Virus record (IMG/VR): IMGVR_UViG_3300030202_003733
Coordinates: 109,201 to 173,200 of that record
Reading direction: 5' to 3' (one strand)
Source of the DNA: a virus
DNA length: 64,000 bases
In this document: positions 54,229 to 60,822 of the stretch, piece by piece
Layout of the letters: each line of letters begins with the position of its first letter
How positions within the stretch are numbered: position 1 is the stretch's first letter
Notes under the pieces: model-generated
What the model saw: the letters and a program-made list of their open reading frames with translations, nothing else
What the model was told of the DNA's origin: nothing
The model's database searches: none
Made by a program: the position numbers and the translations under genes

Positions 54229-54907
54229 TTTGCGCTATTTCCTCTATTTTAGTGAATACAATAGGGCAGAATTTTTTAAGTATCGCTTTCTGTTCTAAGA
54301 AATAGTTCTCAAAACCTTCTGCCCAATATTCTCTAATTGATGTAATCCCATAGGGTGTCATAAATAAACCCATGGACAAATTAACTAGTCTCGGGTATCC
54401 AATATCTTCGTATAAGAAATTATCAAATTCCTTAGAGTACTCTGGATTTGCAAATAAATGCCTGTCACATTGAATCCCATGACTAGTGAGTATATTGTAT
54501 AAGGCTTCGCGCTTGGACAAGAATTCCCTTTCTAAGTTGCCGTCAGCATATATTTCATAGCCATACTTTCCCTCCAACGTATGAGCTATTTCATGAATTA
54601 TATCGTCCACTGCGTCTTCGACATCGTCTTGATCACTCGTAATGTATATTACACCGTCTTTGGTCAGAGCATTTATTTGTCTTTCTTCAAATTCCGGTAT
54701 ATGTCCGATTGAGACATAGTCAAACTCAGACATTAAATAATAGGGGATTAGGGAACTAACAGTGTCCAATATGGTGTAAATATCAACATTTTGAGCTTTC
54801 TCATCTGCAACATAAACCTCTATTCCGGAGACTTTTATAAAACTCCCCTTAGAAATATTTTTTGAACCAAGAGATTCATTTAAATAATTTATAAGTTGGT
54901 CACTCAT
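54221..54907 (-). CDS. Predicted zinc metallopeptidase, zincin-like (228 aa)
   Basis: Residues about 109-113 carry HExxH in VDDIIHEIAHTLEGKYGYE, preceded by an Asp-rich segment (TSDQDDVEDAVDD). The region after it (LEREFLSKREALYNIL) has Glu residues that could serve as the third ligand. The N-terminus SDQLINYLNESLGS is helical, and the C-terminus is hydrophobic and helical. There is no signal peptide. It could be a virion-associated or intracellular protease. AGGA is close to ATG 54907. Zincin assignment rests on the HExxH motif alone. Confidence 0.6.
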   Translation of the reverse strand: MSDQLINYLNESLGSKNISKGSFIKVSGIEVYVADEKAQNVDIYTILDTVSSLIPYYLMSEFDYVSIGHIPEFEERQINALTKDGVIYITSDQDDVEDAVDDIIHEIAHTLEGKYGYEIYADGNLEREFLSKREALYNILTSHGIQCDRHLFANPEYSKEFDNFLYEDIGYPRLVNLSMGLFMTPYGITSIREYWAEGFENYFLEQKAILKKFCPIVFTKIEEIAQND

Positions 54908-55172
54908 CTTCCTGATTCTTCATTTTCTGGAAGGCCTTTTCGCCTTCCTCTACATCTACAAGAGCCTGATGATATCCTCGAACCCAATTTTCCTCGGCCA
55001 CTGCCATAACGAGTTCCGGGAAGTCTTTAGCGACCGCCTCAATTACCATTTCAACGGTAACATTATTATCTTTTGGCTCAAGCATATCCCCAGCATGATT
55101 TATAAGAAAGTTTTTTAAATCATTATCTTTCTCTACACTCTGCTCCAATACAGGGCTTTTTCCTAAATCCAT
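54900..55172 (-). CDS. Small helical acidic protein (90 aa), unknown
   Basis: GAGGTGAAAT precedes ATG 55172. The protein is acidic and helical, with a Trp-containing central segment (AEENWVRGYHQALVDVEEGEKAF). There is no membrane segment, Cys pair or known motif. It overlaps the zincin by 8 nt and follows the PhoH gene by 8 nt. I cannot assign a function; a small partner of the adjacent genes is possible. Confidence 0.6.
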   Translation of the reverse strand: MDLGKSPVLEQSVEKDNDLKNFLINHAGDMLEPKDNNVTVEMVIEAVAKDFPELVMAVAEENWVRGYHQALVDVEEGEKAFQKMKNQEDE

Positions 55173-55180
55173 ATTTCACC

Positions 55181-56536
55181 TCATAAAATTTTAGCTGCGA
55201 GACTCGCAACTTGTGATCTTTCACCCTTCTTAAGGGTGACATGGCCTGAAAGGCCATGGTTTTTCATTTTCTCAACAGCGTGTGTTAAGCCAGAAGACAT
55301 CTCATTAACATAAATATTATCTATCTGCTCAATATCTCCGGTGAGCACAATTTTTGTCCCTTCACCAACACGAGTAAGAATTGTTTTTACTTCGTGGGGA
55401 GTAAGATTTTGAGCCTCATCTACAACAATATATGCATTTGCTATTGATCTTCCTCTTATATACGTCAATGCTTCAATCTCAATTAACCCGCGTTCCATAT
55501 AATCATCTAGTGTAACTTGATCATCGCCGGTTAGAAATTTTAGGTTATCTTGCACCGGAGCTAGCCAAGGTGCCATTTTCTCTTGCATGGTGCCCGGCAA
55601 GAATCCTATATCCCTGCCCATTGGCATCACGGGTCTAGACACAACAAGACGTTTATAAGGGCTGCCAAACCCTTTATTGTTTTTAATTTTTTCCTTAATA
55701 TTCCTGTTTAGTAACACCTGCTCCAGGCCAGCAGCTATAGCAATTAAAGTTTTGCCCGAGCCTGCTTTTCCAATAAGAGACACAACCTGAACATCCGGGT
55801 CCATAAGGAGATCCAACGCAAACATCTGCTCCTTATTCCTTGCCTTAACACCCCATACACCATCTTTTTGTTCGTTTACTTTGGTTAAGCTAGAATTATA
55901 ACCTTCAAATCTTGACAGTGCTGTTTTCTTATCGTTGGAACTGGACACGAGCATAACAAATTGGTTCGGGCAGAGGCCTGGGTGGTCCTCCTTATCTAGG
56001 GTGACTGGCCCGTCATTATAAAATAGGTCTATCGTCTGATCATCGACCAGACAGGTAGCCAACCCAGAATATAAATCAGATTCCTTTTTAATCGCCTGGT
56101 TCTCGGTGTAGTCTTCACTTGAAACACCTATAGAATCACATATGACCCTCATATTAATATCGCGGCTGACTAAGATCGTTTTCCTATTACTGGAGGCTAG
56201 CTCCTCGCTCAGGGCTGTAGATATTATCATATGATCCGCTACACTCGGGTCTAGATCCCCAGGTAATTTGTTCGCAGAGTGCTTTGCTATACTTAAAACA
56301 CCCTTACCTTTGGCAATACGAACACCATTTTGTAAAGCCCCTTTTGAACGAAGATCATCTAGCTCCCGAATAATTTTTCTGGCATTTGCGCCGGCGCTAT
56401 CCTGTCTCTTCTTATGTTTGTCTATTTCTTCTAGAACTTTAAGTGGCAATATTATATCATTGTTGCCGTAATTAAAGATGCAATTTGCATCCGTTAAACA
56501 TACGCTTGTGTCTAGAATGTAGTTTTTCTTGGCCAT
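55181..56536 (-). CDS. PIN-PhoH ATPase, PhoH2-like (451 aa)
   Basis: Two-domain protein. An N-terminal PIN domain (about 5-145) has Asp at LDTSVCLTD and SRDINMR (D126), giving the RNase acidic site. The C-terminal PhoH ATPase has Walker A GKAGSGKT at 256-263 and Walker B YIVVDEAQN near residue 370. PhoH2 proteins unwind and cleave RNA; phage PhoH genes are common but their role is unsettled. AAGGAAT precedes ATG 56536. The terminator at 56552-56591 lies directly upstream, so transcription through it may be regulated. Confidence 0.88.
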   Translation of the reverse strand: MAKKNYILDTSVCLTDANCIFNYGNNDIILPLKVLEEIDKHKKRQDSAGANARKIIRELDDLRSKGALQNGVRIAKGKGVLSIAKHSANKLPGDLDPSVADHMIISTALSEELASSNRKTILVSRDINMRVICDSIGVSSEDYTENQAIKKESDLYSGLATCLVDDQTIDLFYNDGPVTLDKEDHPGLCPNQFVMLVSSSNDKKTALSRFEGYNSSLTKVNEQKDGVWGVKARNKEQMFALDLLMDPDVQVVSLIGKAGSGKTLIAIAAGLEQVLLNRNIKEKIKNNKGFGSPYKRLVVSRPVMPMGRDIGFLPGTMQEKMAPWLAPVQDNLKFLTGDDQVTLDDYMERGLIEIEALTYIRGRSIANAYIVVDEAQNLTPHEVKTILTRVGEGTKIVLTGDIEQIDNIYVNEMSSGLTHAVEKMKNHGLSGHVTLKKGERSQVASLAAKIL

Positions 56537-56551
56537 TAAAACTTATTCCTT

Positions 56552-56591
56552 AAAAAAAGTGAGGCACCTGTGTTTAAAGACCTTGTGCCTC
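56552..56591 (-). terminator. Rho-independent terminator between promoter and phoH
   Basis: On the minus strand GAGGCAC (56591-56585) pairs with GTGCCTC (56567-56561) across a 17-nt loop, followed after AC by seven T (56558-56552). The 7-bp stem is of moderate strength. It stands only about 60 nt downstream of the promoter at 56645-56673, so it either ends a short RNA or acts as an attenuator of phoH. Confidence 0.7.
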
Positions 56592-56638
56592 CCTGCGGTC
56601 GGGGGGGTTCTTTATAAAAAGTTATTTCTTTGCCAAGA
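56552..56638 (-). ncRNA. Candidate small RNA or attenuator leader
   Basis: A promoter at 56645-56673 and a terminator at 56552-56591 on the same strand delimit a possible transcript of about 87 nt with no open reading frame. Its sequence holds a C7 run pairing potential with GGG in the terminator flank. Read-through would continue into phoH. It could be a regulatory RNA or an attenuator leader. No homolog family is recognised. Confidence 0.4.
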
Positions 56639-56678
56639 GTCTTATATATACCACGCTTGTGTATATTTGTCAAGACTC
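56637..56678 (-). repeat. Inverted repeat around promoter
   Basis: GAGTCTT at 56637-56643 and AAGACTC at 56672-56678 are 7-nt inverted arms around the promoter, and inside them ATATACAC/GTGGTATAT form a second partly matching pair. The -35 and -10 boxes lie within. This layout resembles an operator for a dimeric repressor or a cruciform. No regulator gene is obvious next to it. Confidence 0.5.
56645..56673 (-). promoter_or_regulatory. Candidate sigma70-type promoter upstream of phoH region
   Basis: Minus-strand TTGACA (56673-56668), 17-nt spacer, TATATA (56650-56645). The -35 is a full consensus match and the spacing is ideal. It lies 20 nt downstream of the stop of the 62-aa membrane-protein gene and upstream of the terminator. 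It is probably an early or middle promoter recognised by host sigma70-type polymerase. Not tested. Confidence 0.5.
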
Positions 56679-56692
56679 TACCGACAAAAATA

Positions 56693-56881
56693 TTATTTTT
56701 TTCCATCAATCCTCTCTTCATAGCAATCCAATAGATCAAGAACTTCGGCTACATCAAGCAACTCGGTTTCTGTGATTAATGCAAAAAGAGTTAAGACAAA
56801 TGCGGATGTGGCTGCACCGAACGCCACTCCAGATAAAAATACAGATTGTTTTCTAATAAAAATGATTAATTTTTTAATCAT
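56693..56881 (-). CDS. Small single-pass membrane protein (62 aa)
   Basis: A short basic N-terminus (MIKKLIIFIRKQ) is followed by one membrane segment at about residues 14-36 (FLSGVAFGAATSAFVLTLFALI) and an acidic tail (AEVLDLLDCYEERIDGKK). ATG 56881 has GAGTGTGAT upstream. No family is recognised; phage small membrane proteins of this size can be lysis-related or inner-membrane effectors. It follows the HNH gene by 32 nt and is the last gene before the promoter. Confidence 0.6.
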   Translation of the reverse strand: MIKKLIIFIRKQSVFLSGVAFGAATSAFVLTLFALITETELLDVAEVLDLLDCYEERIDGKK

Positions 56882-56913
56882 ATCACACTCACTAATATTA
56901 ATTAGTTCTCCTA

Positions 56914-57282
56914 TTAAGAATCGTTATATTCTTTCAACAAAAGGTGTGTGTAGTGTTTTTGGTCGCGGGCAGTTTTTATTCGATGGCAGTTGGCACACCT
57001 GACCTCACATTTGGCCGCTTCTTCTAGAATACTATCCCAGCTATATTCCTTTCTGAGCAAGGAACTGACATTATATTTTTTATTATTTAAATGGTCAAAA
57101 TCAAGCACTCTCGGGTCTGATTCTCCACAATCAACACACGGGTGACTTTTATAAAATTCCATCATCTTTCTTTTTATTTGTTCACGCCTAGCTTTCCTCG
57201 CTGGCTCGTTATAACTGCTGGTTGACAAAGAATCCCCCTGGTTCTGGTCACCGTAACACATTGAGCAGAAAAAAACAACCAA
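56914..57282 (-). CDS. HNH endonuclease-like protein (122 aa)
   Basis: HNH domain: a zinc-ribbon pair CVDC at residues 49-52, DFDH at 61-64 giving the first HNH His, and CEVRCANCHR at 92-101 with the second Cys pair and final His. It has an extra N-terminal Cys pair (CSMC, 6-9). The start TTG 57282 follows the FNR stop directly without a good Shine-Dalgarno, so an internal ATG at residue 8 is possible. Small HNH proteins are often free-standing homing or DNA-packaging nucleases. It is the last gene before a 62-aa membrane protein. Confidence 0.8.
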   Translation of the reverse strand: MVVFFCSMCYGDQNQGDSLSTSSYNEPARKARREQIKRKMMEFYKSHPCVDCGESDPRVLDFDHLNNKKYNVSSLLRKEYSWDSILEEAAKCEVRCANCHRIKTARDQKHYTHLLLKEYNDS

Positions 57283-58068
57283 CTAACCAACAAACGCTCT
57301 TTCATAAGCATATTCTTTGAGTTGTCTTCCAGAACTGTGACTCATATTGTATTCGGCTAATATATCACCAATATCCTTAACCACGGGTAATGAACCACAT
57401 ATCATCACCCGGTCGGAATCAGGGTTTAAGAGTGGTATGTTTAAATCATTAAATAATTTTTTATTTTTAATCAATTCTGTTATTCGACCGTATTTTACTT
57501 TCTCGGATAAATCCTTTTCTTGTGTTGTAGTTTGATAGCACACCAGTTTAGTTAACGCATGTTCGCCACATAAAGGATCTCGATGTATTAACTTCATTAG
57601 ATCTGTTCCATAGGCTAAGTCCTCCAATTGTCGACATGTGTGTGTCAATACTATTTGGTCAAACCCTTCGTATGTGTCTGGGTCTCTCAAAATGCTAGCA
57701 AAAGGAGCTATTCCGGTGCCTGTAGAAAACAAGAACAAACGTTTTCCAGGAAGAATATCCCAAGGTGTGAGATTGCCCACTGCTTTAGCGCCCAACAATA
57801 TATTATCATTTACTTTTATATGCTGTAATTTTGACGTTAGGGGGCCGTCTGGTATTTTAATGGAGTAGAACTCCAACTCTTCGTCAAAAGGGCCGCTAGC
57901 TATGGAGTAGGCCCTCATAAGAGGTTCATTATTTACCTCAAGCCCAAGCATGATAAACTGACCTGGTTTGAATCGAAGTGTCTCGGGGCGTGTGATCTTA
58001 AATGAAAAAAGACTATCTGTGTAGTGTCTCACACCAGTTACTTTTTCTACACTCGATGGCTTTGCCAT
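57283..58068 (-). CDS. Ferredoxin-NADP reductase, FpR-type (261 aa)
   Basis: FAD-binding domain with the flavin contact R52-A-Y-S55 (MRAYSIASG), and an NADP domain with the GTGT-A-P-F loop STGTGIAPF at 115-123. The C-terminus YERAFVG matches the bacterial FpR/NFR-type tail. Length (261) is typical. CGGAG lies before ATG 58068, about 23 nt after the tmRNA end. It catalyses NADPH-ferredoxin/flavodoxin electron transfer. In a phage it could feed electrons to ribonucleotide reductase, Fe-S or radical SAM enzymes, or, more speculatively, to the RfbH-like dehydrase, which needs an external reductase. Confidence 0.85.
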   Translation of the reverse strand: MAKPSSVEKVTGVRHYTDSLFSFKITRPETLRFKPGQFIMLGLEVNNEPLMRAYSIASGPFDEELEFYSIKIPDGPLTSKLQHIKVNDNILLGAKAVGNLTPWDILPGKRLFLFSTGTGIAPFASILRDPDTYEGFDQIVLTHTCRQLEDLAYGTDLMKLIHRDPLCGEHALTKLVCYQTTTQEKDLSEKVKYGRITELIKNKKLFNDLNIPLLNPDSDRVMICGSLPVVKDIGDILAEYNMSHSSGRQLKEYAYERAFVG

Positions 58069-58090
58069 ATAAACTCCGTTTATTAAAAAA

Positions 58091-58441
58091 TGGAGACGGC
58101 GGGAGTTGAACCCGCGTCCGGAACAATTTTCAATTCAAGTCATTCACAGGCTTGTCTGATTAACCCAACCAGAGGGGCTGCTACAAAAAACCCGCTTCCT
58201 ATGTAGCCTCAGAAGTCCACCCACTGTAAGTGGGGTAACCATTGTGATTTTTTTATTTTCGCAGGAATCAACCTGTTATCTTAGGTTGGGTATCAAGGTC
58301 CTAAGAAACCCCGCGATTATGCCGCTAAGGCAAGTTCGAAGTGATTATTGTTATTGGCAATTATCAAATGGTTTGATTTTAAAGTCTCACGACTGCCTGC
58401 ACTATCCTCTTCTATTCCCCCGTCGAATCCTGAACGTCCCC
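58091..58441 (-). ncRNA. ssrA: Transfer-messenger RNA (tmRNA, one-piece)
   Basis: Minus-strand 351-nt RNA. The 5' end GGGGACG pairs with CGTCTCC at the 3' end to form the 7-bp acceptor stem with discriminator A. GGACGCGGGTTCAACTCCCG gives the T arm and GATTCGACGGG the 5' domain. The tag reading frame starts with resume codon GCC at 58358 and encodes ANNNNHFELALAA, ending at TAA 58317, so the ALAA degradation signal for ClpXP-type proteases is present. The CCA tail is not encoded and must be added by host enzyme. Its 5' end is 4 nt after the Flp gene stop, so it is probably cut from a longer transcript. tmRNA rescues stalled ribosomes. It is intact, and unusual on a phage. Confidence 0.95.
58317..58358 (-). 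other. tmRNA tag-peptide reading frame
   Basis: GCC at 58356-58358 is the resume codon, followed by AAT AAC AAT AAT CAC TTC GAA CTT GCC TTA GCG GCA and TAA at 58317-58319. The peptide is ANNNNHFELALAA. The run of four Asn and the HFE segment differ from the common ANDENYALAA form, but the terminal ALAA is retained. Confidence 0.9.
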
Positions 58442-58445
58442 GTAA

Positions 58446-58601
58446 CTAAGCCATGCTCAATGTTGTAACAACCACACCAAAAGCATCAGCAATTTTAAAA
58501 TATACACCACCCCACGCAGTCATAATAAGACCAAACATAACACTGGAAATCATGCCGTACTCGATGGCTGTAGCACCTTCTTCATTATTGATAAAATTCA
58601 T
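58446..58601 (-). CDS. Flp/Fap-type pilin (51 aa)
   Basis: AAGGGAGGG lies 8 nt before ATG 58601, so the precursor begins MNFINNEEGATAIEYG; an upstream ATG in the same frame is not preceded by such a site. The pattern G-A-T-A-I-E-Y-G followed by a hydrophobic segment (SSVMFGLIMTAWGGVYF) is the Flp pilin signature, with prepilin peptidase cutting after Gly. The mature protein would be about 42 aa and lies in the membrane until assembled. Flp pili mediate tight adherence in proteobacteria and actinobacteria. A phage copy is unusual, and it sits in the same transcript as tmRNA. Confidence 0.85.
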   Translation of the reverse strand: MNFINNEEGATAIEYGMISSVMFGLIMTAWGGVYFKIADAFGVVVTTLSMA

Positions 58602-58659
58602 ATCTAAACCCTCCCTTAGGTTAGTCATCTAAGTAGCCTGTGGTATATTCAAAAGCAAT

Positions 58660-58866
58660 TTATTTATTGAAGTATTTTCTTATGTTTTTAAACCAAAATA
58701 AATCAAATATAAAATATAAAATAGTTGATATAATATTAAGAATAATAACCAATTCTATTGATTTTAGATATTGACCAATATACCAATATGTTATAAAAAA
58801 ACTAATTGGAATAGCTATAGTAAATCTCCAAATTAGTGATTTTATTAAAGCTTCTTTTCTTGTCAT
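58660..58866 (-). CDS. DUF2061 membrane protein (68 aa)
   Basis: Two membrane segments (about residues 12-29 and 39-57) with the family pattern: R-x-x-L-I-K-S-L-I-W-R-F-T-I at the start and FWFKNIRKYFNK at the end. DUF2061 proteins are small inner-membrane proteins of unknown function, often encoded near sulphate or nutrient genes in bacteria. GGGGGGAGG abuts ATG 58864-58866 directly, closer than a normal Shine-Dalgarno, and the promoter at 58882-58910 lies just upstream. It begins the Flp/tmRNA/FNR unit. Confidence 0.75.
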   Translation of the reverse strand: MTRKEALIKSLIWRFTIAIPISFFITYWYIGQYLKSIELVIILNIISTILYFIFDLFWFKNIRKYFNK

Positions 58867-58881
58867 CCTCCCCCCTTCAAG

Positions 58882-58910
58882 AAAATAGCTCTATATGTCA
58901 AGTCTGTCAA
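58882..58910 (-). promoter_or_regulatory. Candidate sigma70-type promoter for DUF2061-Flp-tmRNA-FNR unit
   Basis: Minus-strand TTGACA (58910-58905), 17-nt spacer, TATTTT (58887-58882). The -35 is consensus and the -10 moderate. TGA of the -35 overlaps the stop codon of the upstream HTH gene (58907-58909). Transcription would start about 9 nt before ATG 58866, so the message has an extremely short leader. Predicted by sequence only. Confidence 0.45.
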
Positions 58911-59257
58911 GGCTGTTTTTTTGTAAAAAATGATTCAATGTCATATTTTTTCATCAATTTTCCGAAATCAACAGGCTTAAGTCCCAAAAATCTCATAGCT
59001 TCACCCTTTGTTTTAGTGGCAGACACAGCGTATTTTAGCACTGACTCTTTTATGATATGGTTTAAGCTGTGCCAAATGGGCAAACCATACAACCTGTTAC
59101 CAACAGATCGTGATGATATCTCTAATTTTAAAGCTATTATCTCTTCCAACGATAGGTTACTCAGCATCATTTCTAATCTATCGTCAGATTTGTTCTCTTT
59201 TCTGAGGGTTTTAGAAACATTATAATGTTTGGTGGTTGACCTTCTGTTATTATTCAC
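58907..59257 (-). CDS. Fis-type HTH DNA-binding protein (116 aa)
   Basis: GTG 59257 is coupled (GTGA) to the upstream gene. The C-terminal part has the Fis/HTH_8 pattern: a helix (IKESVLKYAVSATKTKGEAMRFLGL) with Lys-Gly-Glu-Ala turn, then KPVDFGKLMKKYDI as the recognition helix. The N-terminus is basic. It probably binds phage DNA as a regulator or nucleoid-type protein. It overlaps the 519-aa gene by 4 nt and precedes the promoter for the Flp/tmRNA unit. Confidence 0.7.
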   Translation of the reverse strand: MNNNRRSTTKHYNVSKTLRKENKSDDRLEMMLSNLSLEEIIALKLEISSRSVGNRLYGLPIWHSLNHIIKESVLKYAVSATKTKGEAMRFLGLKPVDFGKLMKKYDIESFFTKKQP

Positions 59258-60813
59258 TTCTTGCTCTTTCCTCTGTTGCTAGTATAAGGCTCGGCTAGAT
59301 CTCCCCGCCTTCTTAGATTCAGAGGTCCAGGAACACCCAGAGAAAGCTGGGGGACTGCTGTGCCCAAGTGATCATGCTGCCTCCCAGTAGTTGCTGGGGA
59401 GTAGTTTTTAATCACATAATCATCTCCCACAAGGTCGTCAGACAATTTCTGTGGAAACAGATCCTTGGATCCTCCAACGTCACTAACCATAATCATACTA
59501 ACAGAAGATCCATCATCCACTTTAGCACCATAATTATTAACAATAAAGTTTATAGCGTCTCCAGCTTTTAACCTTAGAATTAAACATATGCAATTTGACT
59601 GCGTATCTTGAGCGGAATCCTTCCAGTGTTGATGTGTAAAATGTGTAGAACCATTTATGGTAATTTTTAAATCACTCAATGAATTAGCAGCACCGGTCCC
59701 AGCCGCCGTACTGCCCAAAACAAGAGTCACCAGGTAATCTCCAGCGCTGTCAACCGTTAATGAACCGTCAGCAGCGGTATGGGTTACACCTGTAGCTGTG
59801 ACTCGATCTGTCAAATTAAGACTGCTATAGTTATCCTCATCAAAGATAGCTTTATCCCCAGAATCTGTCGCCAATACAGTACTATCGGTCTGCACAGATC
59901 CACAGAAAAAAGCCCTTGGGTCTACACCGTTATTTGATATATCAATAAAAGAAAAAGACGTTCCTGCCTCAAGCTCAAACTCCCGAGCAGTGGAGGAGGA
60001 TTGGTCGCGCTGAACAGTGGCGTACTCATCATCTTCGACTTCGGCTATCAATGAATATGTGCTGCATACCGGAGTTCTCGCCACAGTGGAACCAGCGGTT
60101 AAGTCATCGATAGATGAGCCATCAATTGTTAATTTATGCTGGAGATCAAATATCGTGGCCTCATCTCCTTCATGAATCATTGTTGAAAAATATAAAAACT
60201 TCCTTGTAGCGGAAGGACTGAACCGCCCGTTTGTATTGTCATAAACAACGCCATTTACTTTTGAGGCAACCACGCCACCTTCGTTGCTTCCGCCAGATGT
60301 GTGAAATAAAGCATAATTATCAAGAGTGTCTTGAACATCAGCTTTTGTAGTATAAATTGCGCTAGAATAATGGCCTTTTGTCTTTAAAGCGGTAAAATAA
60401 CACCCTAACGCCGTAAAACTAGTAGCGTCGGAGCCCTCATGTGTACATGTGATAATATCGCCAGCCTCTATTGTTGCTATGATATGTATGATACACTGCT
60501 CAGGTTCAAAGTCGTCTAGCAATAAGAGTGGCTCGTGTTCAACGATATTTGTGCCATTTTGTTTTATACGCAATGCGGCGGTTTTATCATCAGCACCTAC
60601 ACCACAGTTTGCAGCAAAAACAAGAAAGTAGTCGCCCTCACCGTGGAAGGTTATTTCTCCAGTGCTACTATCATAGGATATATCAGGACTCCCAACTTGA
60701 TCAAAATCATAAGAACTATGATTATCCTGATCAAAAATATTTTTTTCACCGGTTCCAGCCGTGGAGGCCGATTTTGTGAAAACAGAAAAATATGAGTGAT
60801 AGTCTAAAGCCAT
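59254..60813 (-). CDS. Virion-type protein with repeated C1q-like jelly-roll domains (519 aa)
   Basis: AGGAGGCGG precedes ATG 60813. Two clear repeats cover about residues 20-145 and 305-445: each starts IFD-(Q/E)-DN-(H/Y)-SS, has a (S/E)-GDY turn, an L-(R/K)-I-x-x-NG-(T/S) strand and a C-I-x-x-I-x-x-L-x-AGD-x-I strand, the arrangement of C1q/TNF-like beta domains in phage head and tail decorations. A third, more divergent copy lies between (about 150-300). The C-terminus is Arg/Gly/Lys-rich. It probably decorates the virion or contacts the host. Low sequence identity means paralogous rather than recently duplicated copies. Confidence 0.7.
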   Translation of the reverse strand: MALDYHSYFSVFTKSASTAGTGEKNIFDQDNHSSYDFDQVGSPDISYDSSTGEITFHGEGDYFLVFAANCGVGADDKTAALRIKQNGTNIVEHEPLLLLDDFEPEQCIIHIIATIEAGDIITCTHEGSDATSFTALGCYFTALKTKGHYSSAIYTTKADVQDTLDNYALFHTSGGSNEGGVVASKVNGVVYDNTNGRFSPSATRKFLYFSTMIHEGDEATIFDLQHKLTIDGSSIDDLTAGSTVARTPVCSTYSLIAEVEDDEYATVQRDQSSSTAREFELEAGTSFSFIDISNNGVDPRAFFCGSVQTDSTVLATDSGDKAIFDEDNYSSLNLTDRVTATGVTHTAADGSLTVDSAGDYLVTLVLGSTAAGTGAANSLSDLKITINGSTHFTHQHWKDSAQDTQSNCICLILRLKAGDAINFIVNNYGAKVDDGSSVSMIMVSDVGGSKDLFPQKLSDDLVGDDYVIKNYSPATTGRQHDHLGTAVPQLSLGVPGPLNLRRRGDLAEPYTSNRGKSKK

Positions 60814-60822
60814 TGCCGCCTC

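Noticed and set aside
55181-56881. phoH with the upstream small membrane protein as a PhoAT-type toxin-antitoxin pair
   Set aside because: The small protein is a single-pass membrane protein separated from phoH by a promoter and terminator, unlike the PhoAT antitoxin arrangement.
58091-58150. Possible tRNA from the T-arm and acceptor-like sequence
   Set aside because: The segment is the 3' end of the tmRNA; there is no D arm or anticodon arm.
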